A stretch of 64,000 nt of DNA from Leptasterias polaris (GCA_037783415.1 JAZGTN010000120.1:1-64000); one strand, 5' to 3'; positions 52,101-61,795 are shown, counted from the stretch's first letter. The notes: a model not told the origin generated them from the letters alone. Program-made: numbers and translations.

Positions 52101-55100
52101 CATTGCGTTGTACACTACTACCATCCCAATCACTTCCTTTATAAAGTTGTTCATTTTAGCTCACCATTGCACTGTACACTACTACCATCCCAATCACTTC
52201 CTTCATAAAGTTGTTCATTTTAGCTTACCATTGCACTGTACACTACTACCATCCCAATCACTTCCTTCATAAAGTTGTTTATTTTAGCTTACCATTGCAC
52301 TGTACACTACTACCATCCCAATCACTTCCTTCATAAAGTTGTTTATTTTAGCTTACCATTGCATTGTACACTACTACCATCCCAATCACTTCCTTCACAA
52401 AGTTGTTCATTTTAGCTTACCATTGCACTGTACACTACTACCATCCCAATCACTTCCTTCATAAAGTTGTTCATTTTAGCTTACCATTGCACTGTACACT
52501 ACTACCATCCCAATCACTTCCTTCATAAAGTTGTTCATTTTAGCTTACCATTGCACTGTACACTACTACCATCCCAATCACTTCCTTCATAAAGTTGTTT
52601 ATTTTAGCTTACCATTGCACTGTACACTACTACCATCCCAATCACTTCCTTCATAAAGTTGTTTATTTTAGCTTACCATTGCATTGTACACTACTACCAT
52701 CCCAATCACTTCCTTCACAAAGTTGTTTATTTTAGCTTACCATTGCATTGTACACTACTACCATCCCAATCACTTCCTTCATAAAGTTGTTCATTTTAGC
52801 CTACCATTGCGTTGTACAATACTACCATCCCAATCACTTCCTTCATAAAGTTGTTTATTTTAGCTTACCATTGCGTTGTACACTACTACCATCCCAATCA
52901 CTTCCTTCATAAAGTTGTTCATTTTAGCTTACCATTGCACTGTACACTACTACCATCCCAATCACTTCCTTCATAAAGTTGTTCATTTTAGCTTACCATT
53001 GCGTTGTACACTACTACCATCCCAATCACTTCCTTCATAAAGTTGTTTATTTTAGCTTACCATTGCACTGTACACTACTACCATCCCAATCACTTCCTTC
53101 ATAAAGTTGTTCATTTTAGCTTACCATTGCGTTGTACACTACTACCATCCCAATCACTTCCTTCATAAAGTTGTTCATTTTAGCTCACCATTGCACTGTA
53201 CACTACTACCATCCCAATCACTTCCTTCATAAAGTTGTTCATTTTAGCTCACCATTGCATTGTACACTACTACCATCCCAATCACTTCCTTCATAAAGTT
53301 GTTTATTTTAGCTCACCATTGCATTGTACACTACTACCATCCCAATCACTTCCTTCATAAAGTTGTTTATTTTAGCTTACCATTGCGTTGTACACTACTA
53401 CCATCCCAATCACTTCCTTCATAAAGTTGTTCATTTTAGCTTACCATTGCGTTGTACACTACTACCATCCCAATCACTTCCTTCATAAAGTTGTTCATTT
53501 TAGCTTACCATTGCATTGTACACTACTACCATCCCAATCACTTCCTTCACAAAGTTGTTTATTTTAGCTTACCATTGCGTTGTACACTACTACCATCCCA
53601 ATCACTTCCTTCATAAAGTTGTTAATTTTAGCTTACCATTGCGTTGTACACTACTACCATCCCAATCACTTCCTTCATAAAGTTGTTCATTTTAGCTCAC
53701 CATTGCACTGTACACTACTACCATCCCAATCACTTCCTTCATAAAGTTGTTTATTTTAGCTCACCATTGCACTGTACACTACTACCATCCCAATCACTTC
53801 CTTCATAAAGTTGTTTATTTTAGCTTACCATTGCATTGTACACTACTACCATCCCAATCACTTCCTTCACAAAGTTGTTTATTTTAGCTTACCATTGCAT
53901 TGTACACTACTACCATCCCAATCACTTCCTTCATAAAGTTGTTCATTTTAGCTTACCATTGCGTTGTACACTACTACCATCCCAATCACTTCCTTCATAA
54001 AGTTGTTTATTTTAGCTTACCATTGCGTTGTACACTACTACCATCCCAATCACTTCCTTCATAAAGTTGTTCATTTTAGCTTACCATTGCACTGTACACT
54101 ACTACCATCCCAATCACTTCCTTCATAAAGTTGTTTATTTTAGCTTACCATTGCGTTGTACACTACTACCATCCCAATCACTTCCTTCATAAAGTTGTTC
54201 ATTTTAGCTTACCATTGCGTTGTACACTACTACCATCCCAATCACTTCCTTCATAAAGTTGTTCATTTTAGCTTACCATTGCATTGTACACTACTACCAT
54301 CCCAATCACTTCCTTCACAAAGTTGTTTATTTTAGCTTACCATTGCGTTGTACACTACTACCATCCCAATCACTTCCTTCATAAAGTTGTTCATTTTAGC
54401 TTACCATTGCGTTGTACACTACTACCATCCCAATCACTTCCTTCATAAAGTTGTTCATTTTAGCTTACCATTGCGTTGTACACTACTACCATCCCAATCA
54501 CTTCCTTCATAAAGTTGTTCATTTTAGCTTACCATTGCATTGTACACTACTACCATCCCAATCACTTCCTTCATAAAGTTGTTTATTTTAGCTTACCATT
54601 GCACTGTACACTACTACCATCCCAATCACTTCCTTTATAAAGTTGTTCATTTTAGCTCACCATTGCACTGTACACTACTACCATCCCAATCACTTCCTTC
54701 ATAAAGTTGTTTATTTTAGCTTACCATTGCACTGTACACTACTACCATCCCAATCACTTCCTTCATCAAGTTGTTTATTTTAGCTTACCATTGCATTGTA
54801 CACTACTACCATCCCAATCACTTCCTTCACAAAGTTGTTTATTTTAGCTTACCATTGCATTGTACACTACTACCATCCCAATCACTTCCTTCATAAAGTT
54901 GTTCATTTTAGCTTACCATTGCGTTGTACACTACTACCATCCCAATCACTTCCTTCATAAAGTTGTTCATTTTAGCTTACCATTGCGTTGTACACTACTA
55001 CCATCCCAATCACTTCCTTCATAAAGTTGTTTATTTTAGCTTACCATTGCGTTGTACACTACTACCATCCCAATCACTTCCTTCATAAAGTTGTTCATTT

Positions 55101-56866
55101 TAGCTTACCATTGCACTGTACACTACTACCATCCCAATCACTTCCTTCATAAAGTTGTTCATTTTAGCTTACCATTGCGTTGTACACTACTACCATCCCA
55201 ATCACTTCCTTTATAAAGTTGTTCATTTTAGCTCACCATTGCACTGTACACTACTACCATCCCAATCACTTCCTTCATAAAGTTGTTCATTTTAGCTTAC
55301 CATTGCACTGTACACTACTACCATCCCAATCACTTCCTTCATAAAGTTGTTTATTTTAGCTTACCATTGCACTGTACACTACTACCATCCCAATCACTTC
55401 CTTCATAAAGTTGTTTATTTTAGCTTACCATTGCATTGTACACTACTACCATCCCAATCACTTCCTTCACAAAGTTGTTTATTTTAGCTTACCATTGCGT
55501 TGTACACTACTACCATCCCAATCACTTCCTTCATAAAGTTGTTCATTTTAGCTTACCATTGCGTTGTACACTACTACCATCCCAATCACTTCCTTCATAA
55601 AGTTGTTCATTTTAGCTTACCATTGCGTTGTACACTACTACCATCCCAATCACTTCCTTCATAAAGTTGTTCATTTTAGCTTACCATTGCATTGTACACT
55701 ACTACCATCCCAATCACTTCCTTCATAAAGTTGTTTATTTTAGCTTACCATTGCACTGTACACTACTACCATCCCAATCACTTCCTTTATAAAGTTGTTC
55801 ATTTTAGCTCACCATTGCACTGTACACTACTACCATCCCAATCACTTCCTTCATAAAGTTGTTCATTTTAGCTTACCATTGCACTGTACACTACTACCAT
55901 CCCAATCACTTCCTTCATAAAGTTGTTTATTTTAGCTTACCATTGCACTGTACACTACTACCATCCCAATCACTTCCTTCATAAAGTTGTTTATTTTAGC
56001 TTACCATTGCATTGTACACTACTACCATCCCAATCACTTCCTTCACAAAGTTGTTTATTTTAGCTTACCATTGCATTGTACACTACTACCATCCCAATCA
56101 CTTCCTTCATAAAGTTGTTCATTTTAGCTTACCATTGCGTTGTACACTACTACCATCCCAATCACTTCCTTCATAAAGTTGTTCATTTTAGCTTACCATT
56201 GCATTGTACACTACTACCATCCCAATCACTTCCTTCATAAAGTTGTTTATTTTAGCTTACCATTGCATTGTACACTACTACCATCCCAATCACTTCCTTC
56301 ATAAAGTTGTTCATTTTAGCTTACCATTGCGTTGTACACTACTACCATCCCAATCACTTCCTTCATAAAGTTGTTCATTTTAGCTTACCATTGCACTGTA
56401 CACTACTACCATCCCAATCACTTCCTTCATAAAGTTGTTCATTTTAGCTTACCATTGCATTGTACACTACTACCATCCCAATCACTTCCTTCATAAAGTT
56501 GTTCATTTTAGCTTACCATTGCGTTGTACACTACTACCATCCCAATCACTTCCTTCATAAAGTTGTTCATTTTAGCTTACCATTGCGTTGTACACTACTA
56601 CCATCCCAATCACTTCCTTCATAAAGTTGTTCATTTTAGCTTACCATTGCACTGTACACTACTACCATCCCAATCACTTCCTTCATAAAGTTGTTTATTT
56701 TAGCTTACCATTGCGTTGTACACTACTACCATCCCAATCACTTCCTTCATAAAGTTGTTCATTTTAGCTTACCATTGCATTGTACACTACTACCATCCCA
56801 ATCACTTCCTTCACAAAGTTGTTTATTTTAGCTTACCATTGCACTGTACACTACTACCATCCCATA
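22119..56866 (-). repeat. Satellite B: 543 copies of a 64-bp exon-intron junction unit
   Basis: On the sense (minus) strand the unit is 28 bases of CCP exon end, TGGGATGGTAGTAGTGTACA then GTGCAATG, followed by 36 bases of intron, GTAAGCTAAAATGAACAACT then TTATGAAGGAAGTGAT. The motif ACCATTGC (plus strand) starts at 22147 in the first unit and 56835 in the last: 34688 bases, exactly 542 x 64, so there is no net indel. The right end is the real CCP exon (56837-57037), which shares 28 bases and then diverges upstream. The left flank retains a shorter intron version (ATCACTTCCAAGTTG at 22119). Variable sites are CTTAC/CTCAC (donor +3), the base after TTGC (A/G/T and CTG/TTG), TTCATT/TTTATT and TTCATA/TTCACA/TTCATG. 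Rare variants recur at multiples of 64, showing block duplication. It occupies 96% of intron 20847-56836. Confidence 0.97.
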
Positions 56867-57037
56867 TTCCTGACACAAGGCAGTTGCGACTCACTGTACC
56901 AAATAGAGTGTAGCCCTCATTACATGCCAATGTACATGTTGTGTCAAACAGTTGGTTTCCAGTTGTAAGTCCATCTTGTCCATTACAGCGAGAAACAATG
57001 CCATTGGCAGGCATGGAAAGTGGCGGGCAAGTGACAA
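56837..57037 (-). CDS. CCP (sushi) exon: the apparent source of satellite B
   Basis: The acceptor is TTTTGTTATAG before 57037 and the donor ATG|GTAAGC at 56836. The 67-codon module reads VTCPPLSMPANG, SRC, TTCTLACNEGYTLFG, RNC, GIWDGSS and VQCNG, with six cysteines. Its last 28 bases are one copy of the satellite unit, and the next 64-bp unit begins immediately in the intron. WDGSSVQC fits the sushi consensus (W, then the last C), so the exon is the likely origin and the array the derivative. Reading past the donor gives G-K-L-K then a stop. Confidence 0.92.
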
Positions 57038-57220
57038 CTATAACAAAACAACAAGACAGTTTACAGGATATGAACACAAAGACAACCTGAATCCAATCTG
57101 GGAAACCCCTCGATGATTGAATCTTTCCATTAGAACTAATCAGATAAAGAACACGATGACATACGTTTTTGCCCAATCATGGAAGCACTGTATACTAAGT
57201 GGTATTTATGCACTACTTAA

Positions 57221-57620
57221 ACTTTTCGTGGATATATTAGTTCTGTCATTCTGTTGTAAAAATTGAAGATGTACACCTGTATTGTCATTCAAATCTTTGA
57301 CTCTAAACAAGAAATATTCATTCACATCCCTAGATTGGACATGTCACCATAGATTGCACCCTTATAAAGAACTTACTACAAAATGCAACGATGAATCTTG
57401 GGTAAGAGTCTTGAAGGGCTAACTTCTGATGGATATATTAGTTCTGTCGTTCTTTTGTAAAAATTGAAGATGTACACCTGTATTGTCATTCAAATCTTTG
57501 ACTCTAAACAAGAACTGTTCATTCACATCCTTTTATTGGAGATGTCAGCATGGATTGCCATGCACTCTTACAAGAAACTTAGTCACTTACTACAAAATGC
57601 AACGATGAATCTCGGGTATA
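57221..57620 (+). repeat. Tandem duplication, about 200 bp x 2
   Basis: GGATATATTAGTTCTGTC starts both copies (near 57230 and 57431). Both contain AAAATTGAAGATGTACACCT, GTATTGTCATTCAAATC and, near the ends, ACTACAAAATGCAACGATG. The offset is 200 bp, with a few substitutions and short indels in the later half. It fills the intron between the CCP exons at 56837 and 57642 and ends about 20 bases before the donor of the latter. Confidence 0.88.
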
Positions 57621-57641
57621 ATTACAACCATTGAAGCTCAC

Positions 57642-57839
57642 CTGTGCATGAAATAGTTCCACCCGACCAGACTCCACTGACCCCATTACTCTGACAAGTT
57701 CTCTGTTCTGCTGATGTTGGAGTGTAGCCACGATTACAAGACAGTGTACAGGTGGTACCATAAGATTCATAGTCTCCAGAACAGCCGCTCTTCGTGCCAT
57801 TAGTTGGGACTGGCAGATCACTGTTGTCACATGTGATCT
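57642..57839 (-). CDS. CCP (sushi) exon
   Basis: The acceptor is TAATTTACAG before 57839 and the donor G|GTGAGC. Translation gives ITCDNSDLPVPTNG, KSGC, GTTCTLSCNRGYTPTS, RTC, GVWSGGT and SCTG, 66 codons and six cysteines. The long ATG-initiated frame across this region is in a different frame and is a shadow; the CCP frame has no in-frame ATG. It immediately precedes the exon that seeded satellite B and shares the pattern T-C-T-L-(A/S)-C-N with it. Confidence 0.88.
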
Positions 57840-58246
57840 CTGTAAATTAGAAATCAACTGATTGTAAATAAACTGCTTGAGTCTAAGGTATAAAAGCATT
57901 GATCTAACGTTAGCATGTTATTGTTTTATATTGCTCTAAATATAAGACATCATATATATCCAGCTGTCATTGTAGAAATAGCGCATATTTCAGACAGAGA
58001 AGACGATTAGAAGGAAATGTTGACTTTTATAGGTCCTATATCTGCCCAGGCCTAAGAGAGAAGAAAGGCAGTAGCAACAGTTTCATCCGCAGAGCCAGGG
58101 CAGTTCCTTAAAGTTATTGTTCTTGCTGTTCTAGAACTGAAATCTGTCATTTGCAAACACACTACAAATGATGAGCACAACTAAAGATATCATCATCAAA
58201 TATGATTGCCAATCACCATATCTACGTTTGAAAATATTTGACCAAC
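57840..58246. other. Intron, no feature seen
   Basis: 407 bases between CCP exons; no repeat or coding recognised. Confidence 0.6.
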
Positions 58247-58438
58247 CTTCACAGTGGGGCAGAGTCTGCAACCACTGGCCCTCATTCCCACAGGTTGAAG
58301 ATGATCCACCTTGGATAACGTATCCTTCAGTGCAATTGAAGCTACATGTGCTGTTGTAGGGTACTGGGTTTCCTGCAGGGCAGGTGTTGGATTCCTCTGG
58401 GTTTAACACAGGGCTTGAGGGGATCTGACAGGTGGAGG
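58247..58438 (-). CDS. CCP (sushi) exon with a weak donor
   Basis: The acceptor is TTGTTTTTTAG before 58438. The 64-codon module reads STCQIPSSPVLNPEE, SNTC, NSTCSFNCTEGYVIQG, STC, GQWLQT and PHCEG, with six cysteines. NST and NCT are possible N-glycosylation sequons. The donor is G|GTTGGT, with T at +3 and G at +4, the weakest of the set. The domain ends properly there and no better GT lies close by in phase. Confidence 0.85.
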
Positions 58439-58615
58439 CTAAAAAACAAGCAGGTGAACTCCCCAGTATTAGTTTAAAATAAAGATTTAGCTATAACAAG
58501 GATTGAGTCCTTAATCTCTGTGATGACAAGTTTGCTTCTTCCAAGAAAATCTGAGGCCCGAGGGAAATTCAGTCAACGACTTGACTAAATACACAATATT
58601 GACTGCATGGCTTAC

Positions 58616-58819
58616 GTTGGCATCCAGTTGTAGTTCCACTCCAGAATGCATCATTCTGATTCCCACCACCCTGCACCATACAATGTCTAGCCGAACTGCC
58701 TGTGATACCAAAACCGGTATCACACTCAAAATAACACCATGAGGAATAGGTGTTGCTACAAGGGCTGCCATCTTGGAAGCCACCATGGGTAGGTGGGTCA
58801 AGGGTCGGACACGTCAAGA
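58616..58819 (-). CDS. CCP (sushi) exon
   Basis: The acceptor is CACCCAACTAG before 58819 and the donor C|GTAAGC. The 68-codon module reads LTCPTLDPPTHGGF, SPC, SSWCYFECDTGFGITG, RHC, AFWSGTT and GCQ, with six cysteines. Its start and the GFGITG segment are close to the sushi consensus. Confidence 0.89.
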
Positions 58820-59378
58820 CTAGTTGGGTGAAACAGAACCAAATAAATATCAAGATTCAGTGTTTTGGGGCTTATCTTAGCAGCAATCGTAATAAAGAAA
58901 CTTGAAGTCTTCAAATGCTACAGTCCTTGACTTTACAATCATTTCAGACAAGAATATTTTTCTAGAGGATTAAATAGGTACAAACTGCATACTCAGTGAG
59001 CTTCTAGTTTAAAAAAATTGGATAATTACCAATCCTGTACTTGGTAATTGTCACACCAGTATTCGCACTTTGTGTGACCCAACATATACAAGAAACAACA
59101 AACCTGTAAAACTTGAACCTCAATGTGTCACCAAGGGACACAATGAAACCCAGTAACTTTTTTAACTCTATATTCAATTACCAGCTTTGGGACTCGCCAG
59201 ATCAAAACTAATAGTCTTACTCATTTCTCAAAACTATATCGTTTCAGGCAAAATATTTAAAAAGAAGTTATCCACCAAGATCATCTTATAATAATGATGT
59301 AAGTAATGTGTAAATCTGTTTATGTTATTCACATCCTTTTTAAAAGACCCACACACGAAATCAAAAAGACTTTCTTAC
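58820..59378. other. Intron, no feature seen
   Basis: 559 AT-rich bases with no tandem repeat, TIR or exon recognised. Confidence 0.6.
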
Positions 59379-59558
59379 TTTGGCAATGGGGTTGAGATGG
59401 GCTCCATGACCCACCAGATTGACACATTATCACATCGCTCTCGCCAACTAACTGGTACCCGGTAGCACACCAGAATGTGCATGATGCTCCCTTGATGTGA
59501 TTATTGGGGCATGTGATTACCAATCCTTGTGAAGGAAATAAGCTGCCGCAAGAAATCA
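59379..59558 (-). CDS. CCP (sushi) exon, first of five
   Basis: The acceptor is TGTTTTCTTTCAG before 59558 and the donor A|GTAAGA. The 60-codon module reads VISCGSLFPSQG, ITC, GASCTFWCATGYQLVG, IMC, GSWSPSQ and PHCQ, with six cysteines. It is the shortest CCP here. It follows the HYR exon at 61396-61647 across the intron that holds the 48-bp minisatellite. Confidence 0.88.
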
Positions 59559-59769
59559 CTGAAAGAAAACAAATATAAGTATATTAATTCATTTGATCAA
59601 ATAAACTAAGAAAAGCTTGTAGTTTGCGCCGGGGTTAGCTCTCATGATTCAAGGTAAGACTGGTTTTCCAGTCTAGTTTTTCCTCAATGGCTTTTCAACT
59701 TTTGGGGCTGCTTTTTGAGTGGCTGAATGTTTGGAGGGAGCAAATTTAAGGTTACTTTGTCACGGGTTG

Positions 59770-61072
59770 TGTTTGCAAATAGTTTGAATCCCATGACAAT
59801 TGGCCCTGCATGGTGTTATTGCAATGTGGGTTTGAATCCCATGACAATTGGCCCTGCATGGTGTTATTGCAATGTGGGTTTGAATCCCATGACAATTAGC
59901 CCTGCATTGTGTAATTGGAATGTGGGTTTGAATCCCATGACAATTGGTCCTGCATGGTGTAATTGGAATGTGGGTTTGAATCCCATGACAATTGGCCCTG
60001 CATGGTGTAATTGGAATGTGGGTTTGAATCCCATGACAATTGGCCCTGCATGGTGTTATTGGAATGTGGGTTTGAATCCCATGACAATTGGCCCTGCATG
60101 GTGTTATTACAATGTGGGTTTGAATCCCATGACAATTGGCCCTGCATGGTGTTATTGCAATGTGGGTTTGAGTCTCATGACAATGGGCCCTGCATGGTGT
60201 AATTGGAATGTGGGTTTGAGTTTCATGACAATTAGCCCTGCATTGTGAATGTGGGTTTGAGTCTCATGACAATTGGCCCTGCATGGTGTTATTGGAATGT
60301 GGGTTTGAATCCCATGACAATTGGCCCTGCATGGTGTTATTGGAATGTGGGTTTGAATCCCATGACAATTGGCCCTGTATACAATGTGGGTTTGAATCCC
60401 ATGACAATTGGCCCTGCATGGTGTAATTGGAATGTGGGTTTGAATCCCATGACAATTGGCCCTGCATTGTGTAATTGGAATGTGGGTTTGAATCCCATGA
60501 CAATTGGCCATGCATGGTGTTATTGCAATGTGGGTTTGAATCCCATGACAATTGGCCCTGCATGGTGTTATTGCAATGTAGGTTTGAATCCCATGACAAT
60601 TGGCCCTGCATGGTGTAATTGGAATGTGGGTTTGAATCCCATGACAATTAGCCCTGCATTGTGTAATTGGAATGTGGGTTTGAATCCCATGACAATTGGC
60701 CCTGTATGGTGTAATTGGAATGTGGGTTTGAATCCCATGACAATGGCCCTGAATGGTGTAATTGGAATGTGGGTTTGAATCCCATGACAATTGGCCCTGC
60801 ATGGTGTTATTGGAATGTGGGTTTGAGTCTCATGACAATTAGCCCTGCATTGTGTAATTGGAATGTGGGTTTGAATCACATGACAATTGGCCCTGCATGG
60901 TGTTATTGCAATGTGGGTTTGTATCCCATGATAATTGGCCCTGCATGGTGTTATTGCAATGTGGGTTTGAATCCCATGACAATTGGCCCTGCATGGTGTT
61001 ATTGCAATGTGGGTTTGAGTCTCATGACAATTGGCCCTGTATGGTGTTATTGCAATGTGGGTTCGAACCCTA
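59770..61072 (+). repeat. 48-bp minisatellite, about 27 copies, with a tRNA T-arm-like hairpin per unit
   Basis: The unit is AATGTGGGTTTGAATCCCAT, GACAATTGGCCCTGCATGGT, GTTATTGC (48 bp). Variants are GTAATTGG for GTTATTGC, GAGTCTC for GAATCCC and TTAGCC for TTGGCC. Two units are shortened (near 60245 and 60378). Because 48 is 16 codons, several frames stay open on both strands, giving long low-complexity frames such as repeats of N-P-M-T-I-G-P-A-W-C; these are artefacts of period. GTGGGTTTGAATCCCAT folds as a 5-bp stem with a 7-base loop, as in a T-arm, and the last copy reads GGGTTCGAACCC, the perfect B box. Confidence 0.95.
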
Positions 61073-61395
61073 GCTGAGGTGCTAACGTCTTAATATCCAT
61101 CAGTCAGAATCTTTACCATACATGACTTGTCCCCTGAGTGGGACATTAATAAACCAATTCACAGTCTGGTATTCTGAAAACTAAGACAGCTTGCCACCTT
61201 ATGATAAGTTGACAACCTGACTCAAGAACTCTTTCCATATACAAAGTTTACGTACCAACATTAATATCCAGAGGCATTCAACAATTTTAGAAACATTCCT
61301 CTGAAAATGGCGGCTGTCAAGATAATAACTGTTTTGAGGTACATTTAAAAAAAATACATTAAATACAGGTTTTAATTTGAAACATTGAAACAAAC

Positions 61396-61647
61396 CTGTG
61401 ACAGTGACAGTGAAGCTGCAATATCCAACATTTCCCTGCTCATCAGTTGCTTGATATTTGATATTATAGAATCCTTGACTCAGCTGGCTCCTAGGTGGTG
61501 ACCCAGAAGTCTGAGATACTGTTAGACTGCCAGGGACATTATCAGTAGCTGTAGGTATTGTCCATTGGACGACTGCACTGGTCTCTGCATCATCTGCCTG
61601 TACTGACAAACTTCTGGGGCAATAGCTGAAAGTTGGTGCTTGCGTAT
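61396..61647 (-). CDS. HYR domain exon (unsplit), first visible exon of the gene
   Basis: The acceptor is CTTCTTTTTTCAG before 61647 and the donor G|GTTTGT. The 84-codon exon reads TQAPTFSYCPRSLSVQ, AVVQWTIPTATDNVPGS, QTSGSPPRSQLSQGF, YQATDEQGNVGYCSF and TVTVTG, a textbook HYR with PTATDN and ATDEQGN. Two cysteines are kept. It begins in phase 1, so at least one more exon lies upstream, to the right of this position or beyond the window. Confidence 0.92.
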
Positions 61648-61650
61648 CTG

Positions 61651-61795
61651 AAAAAAGAAGTATTGACATACTGGGTTTGAGTAAGATTTGAGCTTTTAAA
61701 AAGAAGTATTGACATACTGGGTTTGAGTAAGATTTGAGCTTTTAAAAAGAAGTATTGACATACTGGGTTTGAGTAAGATTTGAGCTTTTAAAATA
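61651..61795 (+). repeat. 46-bp tandem triplication abutting an acceptor
   Basis: AAAAGAAGTATTGACATACT then GGGTTTGAGTAAGATTTGAG then CTTTTA occurs three times with period 46 (TATTGACATA at 61661, 61707 and 61753). The first copy lies four bases outside the HYR exon at 61396-61647. On the minus strand its TACTTCTTTTT is the pyrimidine tract of that exon's acceptor. Copies are virtually identical, so the event is recent. Confidence 0.92.

Larger units (their letters stand above)
10428..61647 (-). other. Gene model: multi-exon HYR/sushi (CCP) protein, partial at both ends
   Basis: Eighteen exons can be chained on the minus strand, 3387 bases in total. Module order is HYR, five CCP, HYR, three CCP, HYR, three CCP, HYR, one CCP. 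Each module starts with two bases completing a codon and ends with one base (phase 1-1). Reading across the junctions gives only sense codons: V, I, P, E or Q into CCPs (V most often) and D into HYR modules. The D junction across satellite B (G from 56837 plus AT from 20846) matches the D seen at the other HYR starts, which supports one transcript spanning the 36-kb intron. Modular CCP/HYR proteins are secreted or cell-surface adhesion or recognition molecules; polydom/SVEP1-like is a reasonable family comparison. The N-terminus, stop codon and any other domains are outside the window. Expression is not shown by sequence. Confidence 0.8.

Noticed and set aside
22119..56866. CRISPR-like array
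   Set aside because: Units are contiguous identical 64-mers with no unique spacers, and the setting is a eukaryotic intron.
22119..56866. Array of tandem mini-exons
   Set aside because: Each unit has a donor but no pyrimidine tract plus AG acceptor before the exon-derived part, so units cannot be bounded exons.
57579..57899. 106-codon minus-strand frame starting MLLYLRL
   Set aside because: The CCP pattern is in another frame of the same strand between clear acceptor and donor; this frame has no domain.
59727..61077. Long repetitive frames on both strands of the 48-bp minisatellite, looking like a 16-residue repeat protein
   Set aside because: 48 is divisible by three, so frames open automatically on both strands; shortened units break each frame and there is no signal or splice context.
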